DNA of 64,000 bases from Panagrolaimus kolymaensis. Lineage: Eukaryota > Nematoda > Chromadorea > Rhabditida > Panagrolaimidae. A program made the position numbers and the translations under genes. Under the pieces are notes generated by a model that saw only the letters and a list, made by a program, of their open reading frames with translations, made no database searches and was not told where the DNA came from. Of this stretch, positions 10,438 to 22,595 are shown one piece after another (position 1 is the stretch's first letter; each line of letters starts with the position of its first letter). The stretch spans positions 7,812,001-7,876,000 of the forward strand of contig JAJQJQ010000002.1 of NCBI GenBank assembly GCA_028622995.1, written 5' to 3'.

Positions 10438-12887
10438 TTAATCAACTTTGACGGATGAATATATTTTGTGAATAAAAAGATAAGTTGCAAAGAATCCAAT
10501 AGTTCCTAAAAAATGACAATGTAAAAGAATTCAAAAGCATACACAAATAGCTTACCAGTTGCAAGGAAGAATAAAAATACAAAAATTCCCGTATAAGCAA
10601 AATAAAGAATAGTTGAAATTGTTCCAGTGATTACAAGCTTCGATGTAAAGTAATGAATACAATAAATGAAGAGATAAGCTGCTGTAAAACCAGAAGTCAA
10701 GAACGATCTCCACCACCAATGATAATCTTCAGCGCACAGATGGAAGTATGCAAGGAGGATGGTTGCTTCAGAACATGTGACGATAAGGATCAAAAAGACG
10801 GCTGCCAAGAAACCAAACATGTAATAAACTTGATGAGCCCTGAAAAATAACAACATCATAGTAAAAAAACATTAAAGTCATAATAATACAGTAAAGTTAA
10901 GAAGAAAAAAACTCACCAAATGCTGTTCAAAATAAAGAAGAGTTGAATGAAGATGCAACCAAATGGTAAAATACCTCCCATCAGCATTCCAGGCAATGGT
11001 TTAGTGTACATAGTTTGTTCAGGAACTTGACGAGGAATTTGATTGGTTCTAACAGGTGCAATAACTCTATCAGCTTTGAATCCAAAAAATGAACCAACAA
11101 AGGTAAGAGGTGTTGCAAGGAAGAGCCAAAGAGCAAGTAATGCAACGAGAGTTCCAAATGGTACAGCTGCTGATGAACCTTTGCTCCAAAGCTTCAAGTT
11201 TGTAACGAAGAAAATACTAAACAAGATTCCAGGAACAAAGAAAGCGGTAAGAAGAATATTGCTTTTCCATGCAAGTCCTTCCATTGCTAAAAATTAAAGG
11301 ATAAGAAGCGTCATGTAAAATGGTTAGAAACATACTTTTGTAAAGACGAGCAGAAACATATCCAGCAACTACACTCAAGAGTACATACCAAACAAGAGCA
11401 AAAGTCATCAAAGATCCCCGATTAGCTGGAGAAAGGAAGCCAAAGCATGCAACAGCCAAAGTGATGGAACACATAAGCAAGAGTTGAGATCCAGTTCCAA
11501 CAAAAACAGAAAGGAACATTGCAGATTGTGGCGGGCGGAAGACATCTCCATGAACAAGTTTCCAACCAAATTCTTCTTGAGCATCTTCCTAAAAATGTTA
11601 TTATTATAGTATTGGTTTAGCTGGGAGAAAAAAGAACATAGACGAATAAAACAAGCCATCACAGCTGGCTTGATGCCAACTTTTGAATAAACGATGGAGG
11701 AATGAAATTAACTAACTTCATTATCAAGTTGATTGTAACGAGCAATATCACGATGAAGGGTTCTTAAAAGAATCATTCCAACCATGCCAGATAAGAAGAG
11801 GACAATAACCAAAGAATTCATAATGGAGAACCATTGAATATTTGTATGAGGAACTGAATCAAGAAGATAATCCCATCGAGAGCTCCATTTGACAGTTGTG
11901 TTCTAAAAAATATTAACATGTTAGAGCAAATCAACAAGCTTAAAAAATCCATACCTTCCAGTAAACAGAGTAAGTGTACAAGATCTTCAAGTCTTCATCG
12001 GTTGCACCAATAGGCTGGGGAACAGCAGATTCACCACAGTTAAGAGAATCCTTGTCAGCATGTTTGATACTTCGAGGAAGAACTTTGATACGAATAACAC
12101 GGCCGCCAACTTTGTGATCAAACATATTTGGATCATGAGAGAGGTCACGATATTCAATAAGAATGTCGACATGGTTGAAGAGATAATAAGAATCAAGATT
12201 GCTGTACCGATTGTCCAAAACACAGGCATCCTTTGGTCGACCATCAGGAGTAACATAACAGCCCATAGGGAATGAAGGTAAGCACACATTGAATTGTTGT
12301 TGATTGGTGAAGCAGAAGGAAACAGGCATGTTGTCGACGATCCAATGATGTTGATAATTGAGCTTCATACCACGTTCAAGAAGTTTGAGCATTCGTTTTT
12401 TCTCAGGATCGCCACTTTTGTATTCTTTTTCACAGAGTAAGGAACATGTTTTATCTTCTCTGAAGCTGATCTGAAAGAAAGATGTTAGTAGAATTGGAAC
12501 ATTGTTCAAAGTAAGAGAAATATTTTTGATGCAAAACAACCAAAGAAACGAAAATGCTTACGTTGTAAGGTGATGGACGAATTCTTTCACCAAATAATAC
12601 TTGACCAAGGTTTTCGACAGGAGAATCTTCTTCGCTAACAGTACAAAAATCGAAACTATGATATTCATATGGAATAACACTTTGATCACTATCTAATTTG
12701 TTGACGAATAATGGTACCACATTCTGAAAATAAAACAACTTCATATATTTTTCGAACATGTAAAATAACTTACAGGACAAGTTGGTGAAGAGGAAATTTT
12801 CTCACAGAAGTTTACAGGTGCCAAACCAGGAAGATAAAAAGCAGTTGAATAAGTTGAGAACACAAGCAGCAGTATTAGAGCCTTCAT
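10438..12887 (-). CDS. TM9SF2: Transmembrane 9 superfamily member 2 orthologue
   Basis: Nine-pass endosome/Golgi membrane protein involved in trafficking and glycosylation-enzyme localisation. Eight exons (12887-12774, 12723-12562, 12470-11955, 11902-11717, 11588-11336, 11286-10917, 10839-10556, 10505-10438) give 650 aa, close to the human protein. Visible are a signal peptide (residues 1-16), [11 protein letters not shown], the lumenal motif [25 protein letters not shown] and FNHVDI. The membrane half has [27 protein letters not shown]-type [25 protein letters not shown] and [18 protein letters not shown]. The C-terminus is KIYSSVKVD, carrying the KXD Golgi-retention signal of the family. 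The model has no disruptions. Orthology to TM9SF2 rather than TM9SF4 rests on the N-terminal lumenal motifs. Confidence 0.95.
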
Positions 12888-13708
12888 GATTTCTATCGTT
12901 GACTCCCAAAAAATGATAGAGAAAGATGTCGCTTTCCTATAAAAAGAACAGATAAAAAAAATGAATGAATCAAAGTTAACTAAAATCCACGTCAAACACG
13001 TTTTTTGCATAAAAAAATGAAATTCCTTTCAATCAATAACGAACGTGGCAAAAACACAAACTCAAAAAGCAAGCACGAGAGAATAAAATCAATCATCAAC
13101 GAGAGGAAGAGAAATTGTAAAAAAATGTTTCAAGCAATAATAACACACGAAAACATGCAAACATGGTTTTATTATTTTTTGTATGAGGTTTTCTTATCAA
13201 AGTTTTGGAGAAAATGAAAAAGTTCGATTGATTTTTTGAGAAAGACTAGGGCTATAAGGAAGGGAAGCCAAAATAAAGGTAAGCCAAGGCAATGACACAA
13301 TAAACTTCAGCAAAGTATTTCCCTGATTGATGTGATTCATCAACAATCAAAACATGAGGCAATAAATATTTTTTCAAAGAAGGAGAAAGCAAAAAAAATG
13401 CGAGATGAAACAAACAAAAAATTGAAACATCGAGAATGCAATTTTGCGACGTGGAAAACCATTGACAATAATTCTGGCAACATTTTGCCAAACGCGATAT
13501 CCAAGACAACTGTTTTCTGTTTTACATCCATTTACTTGCTTACATTCTTGTTCTTCAACTAACTTTTTTTCTCCACCTTCTCTTCTCATTCATAAATTAT
13601 TCAACAACAATAAAAAGCTAGTTATAAATAAATTTTATTATTGTAATTACAAAGCTATAAAAATATTACATACAAAGATAATTAATTAAATGAAATGATT
13701 TCTTGCTG
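12888..13708. other. Intergenic between TM9SF2 and 6-phosphogluconolactonase
   Basis: Several overlapping short frames on both strands (13252-13689), none with splice support or recognisable motifs. Probably TM9SF2 promoter sequence plus the 3' flank of the lactonase gene (AATAAA-like signals near 13610-13640 on the minus strand side). Confidence 0.4.
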
Positions 13709-14573
13709 CTATTGAACTTCAGTGATTTCAATTCCAAGATGTTTACCAGCAAGTTGATCCAAATACCATTTAGAAGCTTTAACAAGACCAGCAGGATACG
13801 ATTCACTTTTATCATGGATAATTTCTTTTAAAATATCAGCTTTGTTTTCACCAGTCACAATGAAGATAGTATTTTTCGCAGCATTGCAGAGATCAAGAGA
13901 GATGGTGATTCGACGAGATGGGGGCTTCGGTGAATCTTCGATTGGTAAAATCCATGATGAACCAGAATACTAAAACCAATTTATAAGTAATGTATGAAAA
14001 AGCGAAGCAAATGTACCTTTAGAAGTTTGTGATCAGGAAATAATGAGCATGTATGACCATCAGGTCCCATTCCAAGGTAAAGAAAGTCAAACATAGGTAA
14101 TCCATCAGCAGTTTTTTCAACATTGAGTTTCTTCAGCTTCTTTTCAAATTCTTTTGCAGCTATGCTTGCTAAAACATAAATCCATTAAAGCATTCAAAAT
14201 CGAAATAACAAAAAATCATACTATCGTCAATTTCTTCAACAATCACAAACTTTTCTTTGAAATCATCACCCAAAGCTGTCAAATATGTACCCGTATTGGA
14301 TTCTTCATCATCAAGTGGCACTAATCTTTCATCAACAGGAAACAATTTCAATTTATTTCTTGATGCTTTATCAAGCTTCTTAATTACACCAGACATTATT
14401 GCAATCATTGAACCACCAGATAATCCCACAGTAACGATACTTGATTTCGAAGCATTGATAAAATTTGAAAGTTCATTGAAGATTAATGGAATCATTTCTT
14501 TTTGAGTTTTTGTTACAATAACATTTGATGATGATTCACTTGGAATTACAGGATTTTTGACGGAAGTATCCAT
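13709..14573 (-). CDS. pgls: 6-phosphogluconolactonase
   Basis: Second enzyme of the oxidative pentose phosphate pathway (6-phosphogluconolactone to 6-phosphogluconate), cytosolic. Exons 14573-14222, 14168-14017 and 13969-13709 give 254 aa, normal for the family. Motifs are VGLSGGSM near residue 48, FPVDERLVPLDDEESN around 85, the signature LGMGPDGHTCSLFPDH (about 145-160) and a C-terminal strand region with RRITISLDLCNAA and TGENKADIL. The ATG at 14573 directly follows TTCTTCAG, and a TACTAAC branch-like box lies just upstream, so I prefer this start over the in-frame ATG 30 bases upstream. The arrangement suggests an SL trans-splice acceptor. Confidence 0.93.
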
Positions 14574-14605
14574 CTGAAGAACAAAAGAGTTAGTACGGGA
14601 CATAC
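14574..14605 (-). promoter_or_regulatory. Probable trans-splice acceptor of 6-phosphogluconolactonase
   Basis: Reading on the minus strand, TACTAAC followed by TTTTGTTCTTCAG abuts the ATG at 14573. This is a textbook branch point plus acceptor with no matching upstream donor, as expected for spliced-leader addition in nematodes. It is inferred from sequence only. Confidence 0.45.
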
Positions 14606-14748
14606 AAAGTTGGATTGTTTATCAAAGGTAAAAATGAATTTGCTTGGAACAAAATAGTCAGTGAGAGAAAGAAAAATTTGCATTTATAAAATTTATTCAT
14701 CAAAATCAACAACAAAAAATAAACAAAAGACACATTAAAACAGAGCAA

Positions 14749-17585
14749 TTATTCTTCAGCCAACGCAATTTTAGTTCGAACTTCTGATGCAATTTCATCC
14801 ATAATTTCTGGATTTATCAATTCAGATACCTAAAAAAATAACCATTAGTTTTTTTTTTCAAAAAGAGACACAAAAAGTTAAACAAAGAGACAAAAGCTTA
14901 ATTTCGAGCTTCTCAAACGTGTGCAACAAACAAAAACAAGCTTTTAACATCAATATCCCATAAAATGAAGCCATCGGAAAAACCACAAAAAACAAAGAAA
15001 GAAACATACTTGAAATTCCATTGATGCTGTATAAGAATGAATGATAGTTGTTTCATAAATAGGTTGAAATGAGCGATCCAAGATTCTTAAGCAATTTGCT
15101 ATCCTTGAAATCACTTGTCGAGTTTCAAATGATACTGTCTGAAAAAGTAAAATGCCATTAGTATGTGTTTTATTTGATGAATATTTTTTTAATCATCAAT
15201 TTTTGATTTTTATTTTTCCTGGGTGAAATTTTTTTTCTTCTCTTCTCTTATTTTCATCAAAGACCAATCTTTTGTCATGTTTGCAAAAATAGAAAATAAG
15301 AATTTTTTCTGACTCAATTAGATAAACAAAAAACGTTTGATTCCTTGAAGTAAAAGTTTTTTTTCTTCACTTTTAACCTTTGTCAATCAAAAGCAATAAC
15401 CTTTAGGTAAGTTAAAAACAGAAAAGCCGGATTTTTCTTTTCATTTCTCTTTGCAAATTCTCGCATAAAATAAACATTCAAAGTAGTTAGAAATTTTTTT
15501 ATATTTTTGGAGTACAGTTTTGTGTTTCGATTGTTGCTTAATAGTAAAAAAAAGGTAAGAAAGTAAGAAACAAATAAGACTTCCAGAAAAAACTTTTTTT
15601 TTGTTGTGCTAACGGTTGAGTTAAGTAAACAACAATCGAAAAAAAGAAAATTTTCACGCATAGGAAAAATTGCATACTGTTTCAATTAATTTGCAAAAAG
15701 CACCGCCTATTTGACAGCTCTTTTTCACGCAAAATGTAAGTAAAGTAAACTAAAAAAATGAGACAAGCAAAAATTAAATGTTTGCACAATTTTGTGTTCC
15801 AGAAAGAGTATAAAAGTAAAGGTTTTTACTATGGAAGTCATCAAATCAGTTTGTTTCAAAAGTTCGCTGTTTTCTTCACTCCCTTCAAAAATGTCTTCAA
15901 AACTTTTCATTGCTATTGCCCTCATTGCTTTCCTTGTTGGTGTTTTCGTTGTTGAAGAAACTGCCGCTCAATATTACGGATATGGTGGCTATGGCGGTTA
16001 TGGAGGCTATGGTTATGGATATGGATATCCATACTATGGTGGATATTATGGCGGATATGGATACTATGGCAAACGCGAAGCTGGCTTTGGAGCTCAACAA
16101 GTTCAGCAGCAATAAGATCTAATTCTACCACTTTTTACCAACAACAATAAAAGTAACAGATCTCTGTGGCTGCAAAGAATACAAAAAATATGAGAATTTT
16201 ATCTTTGACGAAACTTAATTTCATTCTATAATAATTTAGTATTTAATCAGTATTTTTGATTGCTTTTTAAATTCTGTTCTAATAAAGTCATATCATTTTA
16301 CAAAAAACAGTTGCTCATAACACAAAAAGAAAAGATAAAACTAGAAAAACTTTCACTAAAGCTAAAGATTAGTGCACTAAACTAACAAGAAACAGAGAGT
16401 AAACCCGAGGAAAATAAAAGCTTTTCTTTTACAATCACCACGTAGACTAAAAGAGAAAATTGTAAACAACTTTTTGTGAATCAACAAACAAAAAAATCCA
16501 TTCATTCTTCGTTGTTAAAAACTAAAGTTTTTTGTTTACAAGCTGCATAGCTATGTTTAGATTTAGCAAAACATAATACAAATAGTTAGACGTGGAATAA
16601 GTAGCAATATCTAGCTATAAATTACGAAATACTTAGCGTATCTATTACGGAAGCAATAAGTTGACGAAGAATATAAACAAGACATAATGAAGAAAAAGTC
16701 AATGACAACTTTTTAGACTTTTGTTTGATAATTTTCGAAAAGAAAAGCAAAACTTACTTCATCACTATGCGTATATCCTCCAGTAGCAGACATCGAAGCA
16801 TCAGATGGAGGTTCAATCCAAATCCAACCATTTCTTCCCAGAATAACTTTAGCACCAAAATGAAGATCATGAAAATGCGTTTTTCTTCTTTTCATCAATG
16901 ATGGCGAAACTTTCACCAATAAGCCTTGTCCAAGTTTACCATAAAGAAGTGTACGAGCTTGAAGTTGAATAGAATTATCAGATTGTATAGTTAATACTTC
17001 AGCAACAACAAGATCTCCTTCTTCCATATACATTCGCATTCTCATTTCATCTTCAGCTGATTTTCGACGAAGTTCACCACCAGGAAGACTAACATTAGCC
17101 AAATTCAAAAGACCTTCTTGAATTGAATTGATATCAACTTTCCATCGTTTTTGTTGAACTTCCACCACACGTCCAACAATAACATCACCAACATCAGGAG
17201 AGTATCTGGAAAACGATGAAATTAGAGAAAGAGTTTGTGAAAAGTTGAAAGTCACCTTGATTTGAATGGTTGAACGGTTAACAGTTTATTCACTTGACGA
17301 ACAGCTCCAGCAACAGATGCAACAATTTTGTCTTCTTCATAAAAAGTTCCATGACCACTGAAAATGGAATAATGATGATAAAGTTAAATATACAAAAGCG
17401 AAAACATCGATGAATAAAGCATTACAAAGTTCCTCTCATCGTTCAACAAAACTTTAAACATACCTCATAAAATCTGTTCGGTTGCTAATAAATGCACCAG
17501 GAACCACAATCTTTATTTCACTATCATCTTTTTCAGAATCAAAGATTTTTGTACGTTTTATAGGTCCAGTGATTTCGATTCTCAT
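14749..17585 (-). CDS. EXOSC2: Exosome complex component RRP4/EXOSC2
   Basis: Cap subunit of the RNA exosome (3'-5' RNA processing and decay, nucleus and cytoplasm). Exons 17585-17464, 17357-17256, 17205-16758, 15138-15010 and 14829-14749 give 293 aa, the same length as the human protein as I recall it. Visible: [20 protein letters not shown], the S1 domain start ([20 protein letters not shown]), [13 protein letters not shown] [44 protein letters not shown]-domain segment [12 protein letters not shown], and [12 protein letters not shown]. The fourth intron (16757-15139, about 1.6 kb) is far longer than the others and holds a + strand peptide gene. Start chosen at the ATG 17 bases after a TTTTTTAG acceptor. 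Confidence 0.95.
15808..15817 (+). promoter_or_regulatory. TATA box of the YGGYG peptide gene
   Basis: GTATAAAAGT lies 74-83 bases before the ATG at 15891. A start of transcription about 30 bases downstream would fall near 15840, which favours ATG 15891 over the in-frame ATG at 15831. Confidence 0.5.
15891..16115 (+). CDS. Secreted YGGYG-repeat peptide (NLP/CNC-like antimicrobial type)
   Basis: 74 aa, intronless, lying antisense inside the large intron of EXOSC2. Residues 1-26 form a signal peptide ([22 protein letters not shown]). The mature part is made of Tyr/Gly repeats ([18 protein letters not shown]) and ends in GKR, a dibasic cleavage and amidation signal, followed by a short [12 protein letters not shown] tail. 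This matches the layout of C. elegans NLP-29-type and CNC peptides, which are induced in epidermis by fungal infection or wounding. A TATA box at 15808 and AATAAA near 16146 support a real independent gene. Which member of the family it matches cannot be said by eye. Confidence 0.8.
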   Translation: MSSKLFIAIALIAFLVGVFVVEETAAQYYGYGGYGGYGGYGYGYGYPYYGGYYGGYGYYGKREAGFGAQQVQQQ

Positions 17586-18112
17586 CTTGCTTGATAATGA
17601 AGCTAAAAAACGTTGATTTATAAAAAAAGTCATATATGCATGCATTCAAAGCACTAAAACACGGCGAACAAATGGGGTCAAAGGATTGAATAATGGATAA
17701 CAATTTTGATAAGGACAACATAAAAGTGTCGTTCAATCGGGGATTTTTTTTTGATAAATAAAAAGCAAAGGTTTTGGAAATAATGGTTGAAAGCTTTGCA
17801 AAAAAAGCTTCAAAGATTTTTTTCAAAGTTTGAAGCTGAAAGTCTCTTTCTTATTCGTTTTGAGACGAAAAAAGCATTTCAATTTTAGGAGTTTTTTTTT
17901 GTTGATTGAAAAGTTGTTTTTACAATAGCTACTTTATTTTTTTATAATTTCAAAGCTGGAATATTTGTTAACTATCAGCCTTGAATTTATCAAAAAATTA
18001 CCAGGATTAATTAGAGGCAAAAACAATAAAAAAAGCAAAGTGACAACATTCAAAAGTAAACGCATTTATTTTACAAAAGTTATAAATCAATTTTATTGGT
18101 AAAAACAAATTT
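17586..18112. other. Intergenic between EXOSC2 and the kinase gene
   Basis: AT-rich. A minus-strand frame upstream of the EXOSC2 start (17826-17586) is not supported. The 3' flank of the kinase gene lies at 18000-18112. Confidence 0.4.
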
Positions 18113-18361
18113 TCAAACATCAAAAGATACAATAGAACAAATGGCAGTTTTACAATCATCAAAATCATCTTCAAAAGAGCCAGCAGCAGCAGTTGCACAA
18201 CTTAAATCTTGTAATTCTTCGATGATAGATTCTTCATAATCTGATGCATTCAATGGAAGTGGCGAGTATTTTATCTAAAAATCAATGGATTAGAAACATG
18301 AAATAATTAAACATCATTAAAAGCTATTTCATCAACAAAACATGGGTAAGAAAAACATACA
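18113..18361 (-). repeat. Shared terminal intron-exon module, copy 1 (kinase)
   Basis: The last intron (18360-18275) and last exon (18274-18113) of the kinase gene match the last intron and exon of the RING-like genes at 29168-29415 and 36406-36653. The similarity includes intron bases and the frame used. The encoded tail starts IKYSPLPLNASDYEES in all three. Confidence 0.8.
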
Positions 18362-20128
18362 TTTACACCATTCAACCATGGATGAAGAAGTAATTTGTCA
18401 GCTGATTTTCTTTTACTTGGAAGTGCATTAAGCATATGAAACAGGAAATCAATGAGGTCCTTTCGTTCATTTTCAGGCATTTGTAATCTTTTTAATCTGT
18501 TTTGTAAAACTTTCTTAATTTGTTTTTTAGCTTTTTTAGAATCATATTGTTTGGTTGTAAATATTTCTTCATAACCATTTGGAAGTTTGTTAAAAAATTT
18601 CTTTTTAAACCCATCAGGATCTTTGAAAGCTTTGAATTCTTTATAATGACGCCAAGAAAATTTTCCAAGCATATTTCTTAATACTTTGATTTCGAAACTG
18701 CAGATAACTTTAACTTCGTCGGGTTCACCATATCTAATTAAGTATTTATTAGTTAATAACATAACTATCTAAAAATTTAGCCATTCAAGAATATTTTTTT
18801 CGTGAAAGTTAAAATCAAACTTACTGTAGCACCAAGAGACCAAATATCATGAGAAGGAAGCAAAGGCGCGCCAAAAAAATATTCCGGTGGACGAAAACCC
18901 CAAGTACCAGTTTTACATTCAATTCCTTGTTTCTGAAAATAGCTTACACGTATATATGAAACAAATTAATAAGAAACTTACCATAGCATTTCCAAAATCA
19001 ATTAGTTTAAAGATCAAATCGGTCGGTTCTTTTTCGCCAAGCTTTGATATTCCATCAAGTTCTTCCTTCAAGCACTTTCTTATTTCACTTTCATGAAATT
19101 CGGTATTTTTTATGCATGCCATTCGAAGTGAAGAAAAACTTTTCCCGGATTCAACAATTTTTTCTAATTGACGGCGTAAACTTTGTTGAGAGACACAAGT
19201 AGCAATGTTTTGAGGTTTGATATCGCTGTGAACAATTTTGAGATCATGAATTGTTTTGAGCGCCATAAGAATATGTTTAGCAACTTTTTTTACGAAGGGA
19301 ACTGATAAACCACTTTGCTTTGAAGCGGCTTTCATCCACATATCAAGATCTTTTCCCAAAGGTTCATATATAGCAACACTAGCATAACGAGAAGATTTAA
19401 TCCAAAACATTTCATAGAAGTGCAATATATTAGGATGATTTGAAGTTTGTTGAAGAGTCTAAAACAAAGTAATAGATGACAATATATATTCAAATATAAA
19501 AGCGTATTATTTATTTTAACTGACTGAAATTGTTTTTTCATCATCAAAAACACTTTTTGCTTTCAATGCATTAAGTAGAAAAAAAGTAACATTTTAGAAT
19601 TATTTATTCCCCAAAATTTTACTTATTTAGTTAAAACCAAAACTTACTTTTATTTCTAACTTTGAAAGACCATGACCATACATAAAAACTTTTGCAGCTT
19701 TGAATTCTTTGCTTTTTCTATTGATGACAAGCCAAACCATTGAAAAACCACCATATCCAATCTTGCCAACAACACGGTATTCATTCATCATTCTAAAAAT
19801 TATGTTCATTATAAATATAAAAAAAATTTAAAAACTTACATCAATCTGTGGCCAATATCAAGAATCAATATTTTTTTTTCATTAAATTTATGTGAACATT
19901 CTTGAATATTTTGATTAAACACGTCCCATTTATGATTGACATTTCCTAGCTCCATCGACATTGAATTTTTTGTAACCACCGATTTCGATTTACTAAAATT
20001 ATATTTCTTTCACAAGAAGAAATTAAGTAAACTAAAAAAACTAACCTTAGCTGTGTTACATTTGTTTTATTTTCTTTTGAATTTTGAGGCCATTTCTTAG
20101 CTTTATTCCATCTTGTTAAAAAAACCAT
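18113..20128 (-). CDS. SRPK-like protein kinase
   Basis: Seven exons (20128-20046, 19992-19840, 19792-19648, 19458-18982, 18932-18825, 18768-18361, 18274-18113) give 511 aa. Kinase landmarks: Gly-rich loop KIGYGGFSMVWLV, catalytic Lys in FKAAKVF, catalytic loop VHSDIKPQN (SRPK type HxDIKPxN), FKLIDFGNA for the DFG motif, GTWGFRPPEYFFG for the APE region and DIWSLGAT, then HPWLNGVN near the end of the lobe. A long insert (about 60 residues) separates the catalytic loop from DFG, as in SRPKs. The last exon encodes an acidic tail (DYEESIIEELQ, FEDDFDDCKTAICSIV) that is also the tail of the two RING-like genes at 29168 and 36492. The N-terminal start is uncertain: no ATG further upstream in frame was found before a stop. 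Confidence 0.8.
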
Positions 20129-20763
20129 TTCATGAAATATTATTGTTACAACGAGAATCAGCAAATGAAAATGATTGGCAGGAATCAACAGAGTAATAAA
20201 TCAAACAATGAAAATTTCCGCAACTAAAATAAAAAGTAAAGTATGCAAACTTAAATTTGCATTCCCACAAAATTCTTCTAGCATTTTTTTAATAAAATGC
20301 AAAAATTTCCATCAATACTTCAAAAAGCAGCTGAAAATTACATATTTTGGAATCCAAGTTCCTTGAAATGCAAAAAAATAAAAATATAAATGTAACAAAT
20401 TTTTTGTAATTTGGGAAATAAATTAAATTTTTTAGAATGTTTCTTTTCCAACTTCACTATATTTTCTGTTAATAAAATAATTTTTTGTTTTGTTTTTATC
20501 TTGAGGCATAGGTTGTTGTTTTTCAAGATAGGATTACTCTATCTATAATAATGATCAAACACAAGCATTGACAGAAATAACACAAGTAAATAATCAATTT
20601 TTTCCAAATCTTTCCGGAAATTGTATTTTTGAATGAGCTATTAGATTAGTTTAAGTAATGCTGCGCCATTAATTTATCGAACAATTATAGCACTTTATTA
20701 ACTAACTTTGTTATTTTTTCCTAATACAAAATATTTTATGAAATAATGATTCAGAAGAAACAT
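20129..20763. other. Intergenic between kinase and GST copy 1
   Basis: A-rich, with no supported exon. Short frames (20175-20526) show no motif or splice partner. It probably contains the kinase promoter and the 3' flank of the broken GST. Confidence 0.4.
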
Positions 20764-21436
20764 TTAAAACAGAAAATTTGTTTTTTCTCTTGATTTTAAG
20801 TAATTTTGTAATTCAGGAAGTGAATGAACTTTTTTGGAATGTTCCAATAATTCGGGATATTTCTGTGCTAATTCAGGTGCAACATTATAAATGCTATCGA
20901 CGTATTCAGAAATAAAGAAGTCCACCCATGTAAGACCACTGTCAGCAAAATAATCACTTTTTGATTGCTTCAACAAAGTAAACCGGAAAATAATATTCAA
21001 CATTGGGTGGAATGTATTTTGAAAACATTTCTTCCTAAAAAATTTGCTAACGTTTTTACTTGGTTAATTGGAGGAAGGGTTTTACTTTTGTTCCTTCACC
21101 AATTCCACGATTCATAAATCTCACAAATGGATGAGCTTTAAGCATCATTTCACGTACATATTCAACGATGCAATTAATTTGGGCATCTTCCATTTCATCT
21201 TTTCCAGCTAAATCAAATCTCTTTGCTAAATATCGATTGATGGTCATCGATTGTCCAATTTGTTTTCCATCGATGGTTAATATTGGCAAAGTTTTAAATG
21301 GAGAAATTTCTTTCACAGCAATCCAAGTAGTGAAATAGCATCGAGCATCATCAAATTCTTGTCCAGAATAATGCAAAATAAGCCGAGCTGTTTCAGCAAG
21401 ATAACGAAAATTAAGGTAACGGAGTTTGATGGACAT
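20764..21436 (-). pseudogene. Sigma-class glutathione S-transferase, frameshifted copy
   Basis: Closely related to the intact GST at 21851-22595, with the same two-exon structure. Exon 1 (21436-21086) is intact: KLRYLNFRYLAETARLIL with the catalytic-type Tyr near residue 7, then TLPILTIDGKQIGQSMTINRYLA. Exon 2 (from 21034) lacks five bases relative to the neighbour around 20960-20990, so the frame runs into TGA at 20954-20956. The correct reading resumes in another frame (SKSDYFADSGLTWVDFFISEYVDS) and stays open to 20764. The downstream part is well conserved, so the lesion is recent or is a sequence error. As it stands the product would lack most of the helical C-terminal domain. Confidence 0.7.
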
Positions 21437-21850
21437 TCCTTCAGCGATCTTGAAAGTTTGACAATTAAAAAAAGGCAGCGATCATAAAATTTGAAGATCG
21501 AAAAATCCAACAAAATTTTTAATAAAATTTCTTAAATGAAAAAAAAAACTATTTTTCACTTTTTTTTTAAATGAACGAGCAGTTGTAAAGGGTTCTAACG
21601 CTTATATAAGATTGATGCAATTTTTTGTTCATTTATTTGTGATCAGTGATCTATCATCATTGAAGAGAGATCAATGCACAAAGCTTTTTTTAATTTGTAA
21701 AAAATGTGACTTTTTAAAAGAAAAACTCAAGAAAAGGTGTTTAAAAGCACACAGATTTATTTATATGTTTATTTGTGAATATAAAAAATTTTAGATATCA
21801 AAAGCAACAAAAAATAATTGAACATGTCTCATGTTTGCTCATTGAAGTTG

Positions 21851-22595
21851 TTACCAAATTGAATGTTCTCGCGTTTTTAAATAATTTTGTAATTCTGGAA
21901 GCGAATGAACTTTCTTTGAATGTTCCAATAATTCAGGATATTTCTCCGCTAATTCGGGTGCAACATTATGGATGCTATCAACGTATTCAGAAATAAAGAA
22001 ATCCACCCATGTTAGGCCACTATCAGCAAAATAATCACTTTTTGATTGTTTTAATAGCTTCACGATGACAGGGAAATATTTATTAATGTTGTGTTCAAGA
22101 TATTTAGCGCACATTTCTTCCTAAAATTCAGAGGATTATAACCAAATGTCATTAATATTATGCCGAAGTTGCCGGATAAAAAGATTTAAGCGAATAAAAT
22201 ATTTCCATAAATATAAATGTTTTTTAAATTTTAAATTTTCTTACTTTGGTTCCTTCTCCAATTCCACGAACGGTAAATGCTGTATATGGTAAAGTTTTGT
22301 TCATCATTTCGCGAACATATTCAGCGATGGAATTAATTTGGGCATCTTCAATATCATCTTTTCCTGCAAGGCCAAATCTTTTAGCCAAATACCGATTGAT
22401 CGCCATCGATTGACCAATTTCCTTTCCATCAACAAATAAAATAGGTAATGTCTTGTAAATAGAAGCTTCTTTCACAGAATCCCAACTATTTAAATGACAT
22501 ACTTCATCTTCAAAATTTTGTCCAGCATAATGCAAAATTAGTCGAGCTGGTTCAGCAAGATATCGAGGAGGAAAATAGGTAAGCTTGATGGACAT
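21851..22595 (-). CDS. Sigma-class glutathione S-transferase
   Basis: Glutathione conjugation of electrophiles; nematode sigma-class enzymes form large detoxification families and some act as prostaglandin D synthases. Exons 22595-22245 and 22123-21851 give 207 aa, the usual length. Visible: KLTYFPPRYLAEPARLILHY with the active-site Tyr at residue 7, the cis-Pro strand LPILFVDG, the glutathione-binding EIGQSMAINRYLAKRFGLAG, and the C-terminal helical domain with SGLTWVDFFISEY and LPELQNYLKTR. It sits in tandem with the frameshifted copy downstream on the same strand. Confidence 0.93.

Noticed and set aside
11652..11672. CATCACAGCTGGCTTGATG in a TM9SF2 intron resembles the mir-2 family seed region
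   Set aside because: It forms only a six-base stem around a short loop, with no precursor-length hairpin, and lies antisense to the gene. Coincidence is likely.
20046..20188. Hydrophobic N-terminal extension of the kinase (signal-anchor)
   Set aside because: The extension starts at TTG, with an in-frame stop just upstream and no ATG before residue MVFLTRW, so I start the kinase at 20128.
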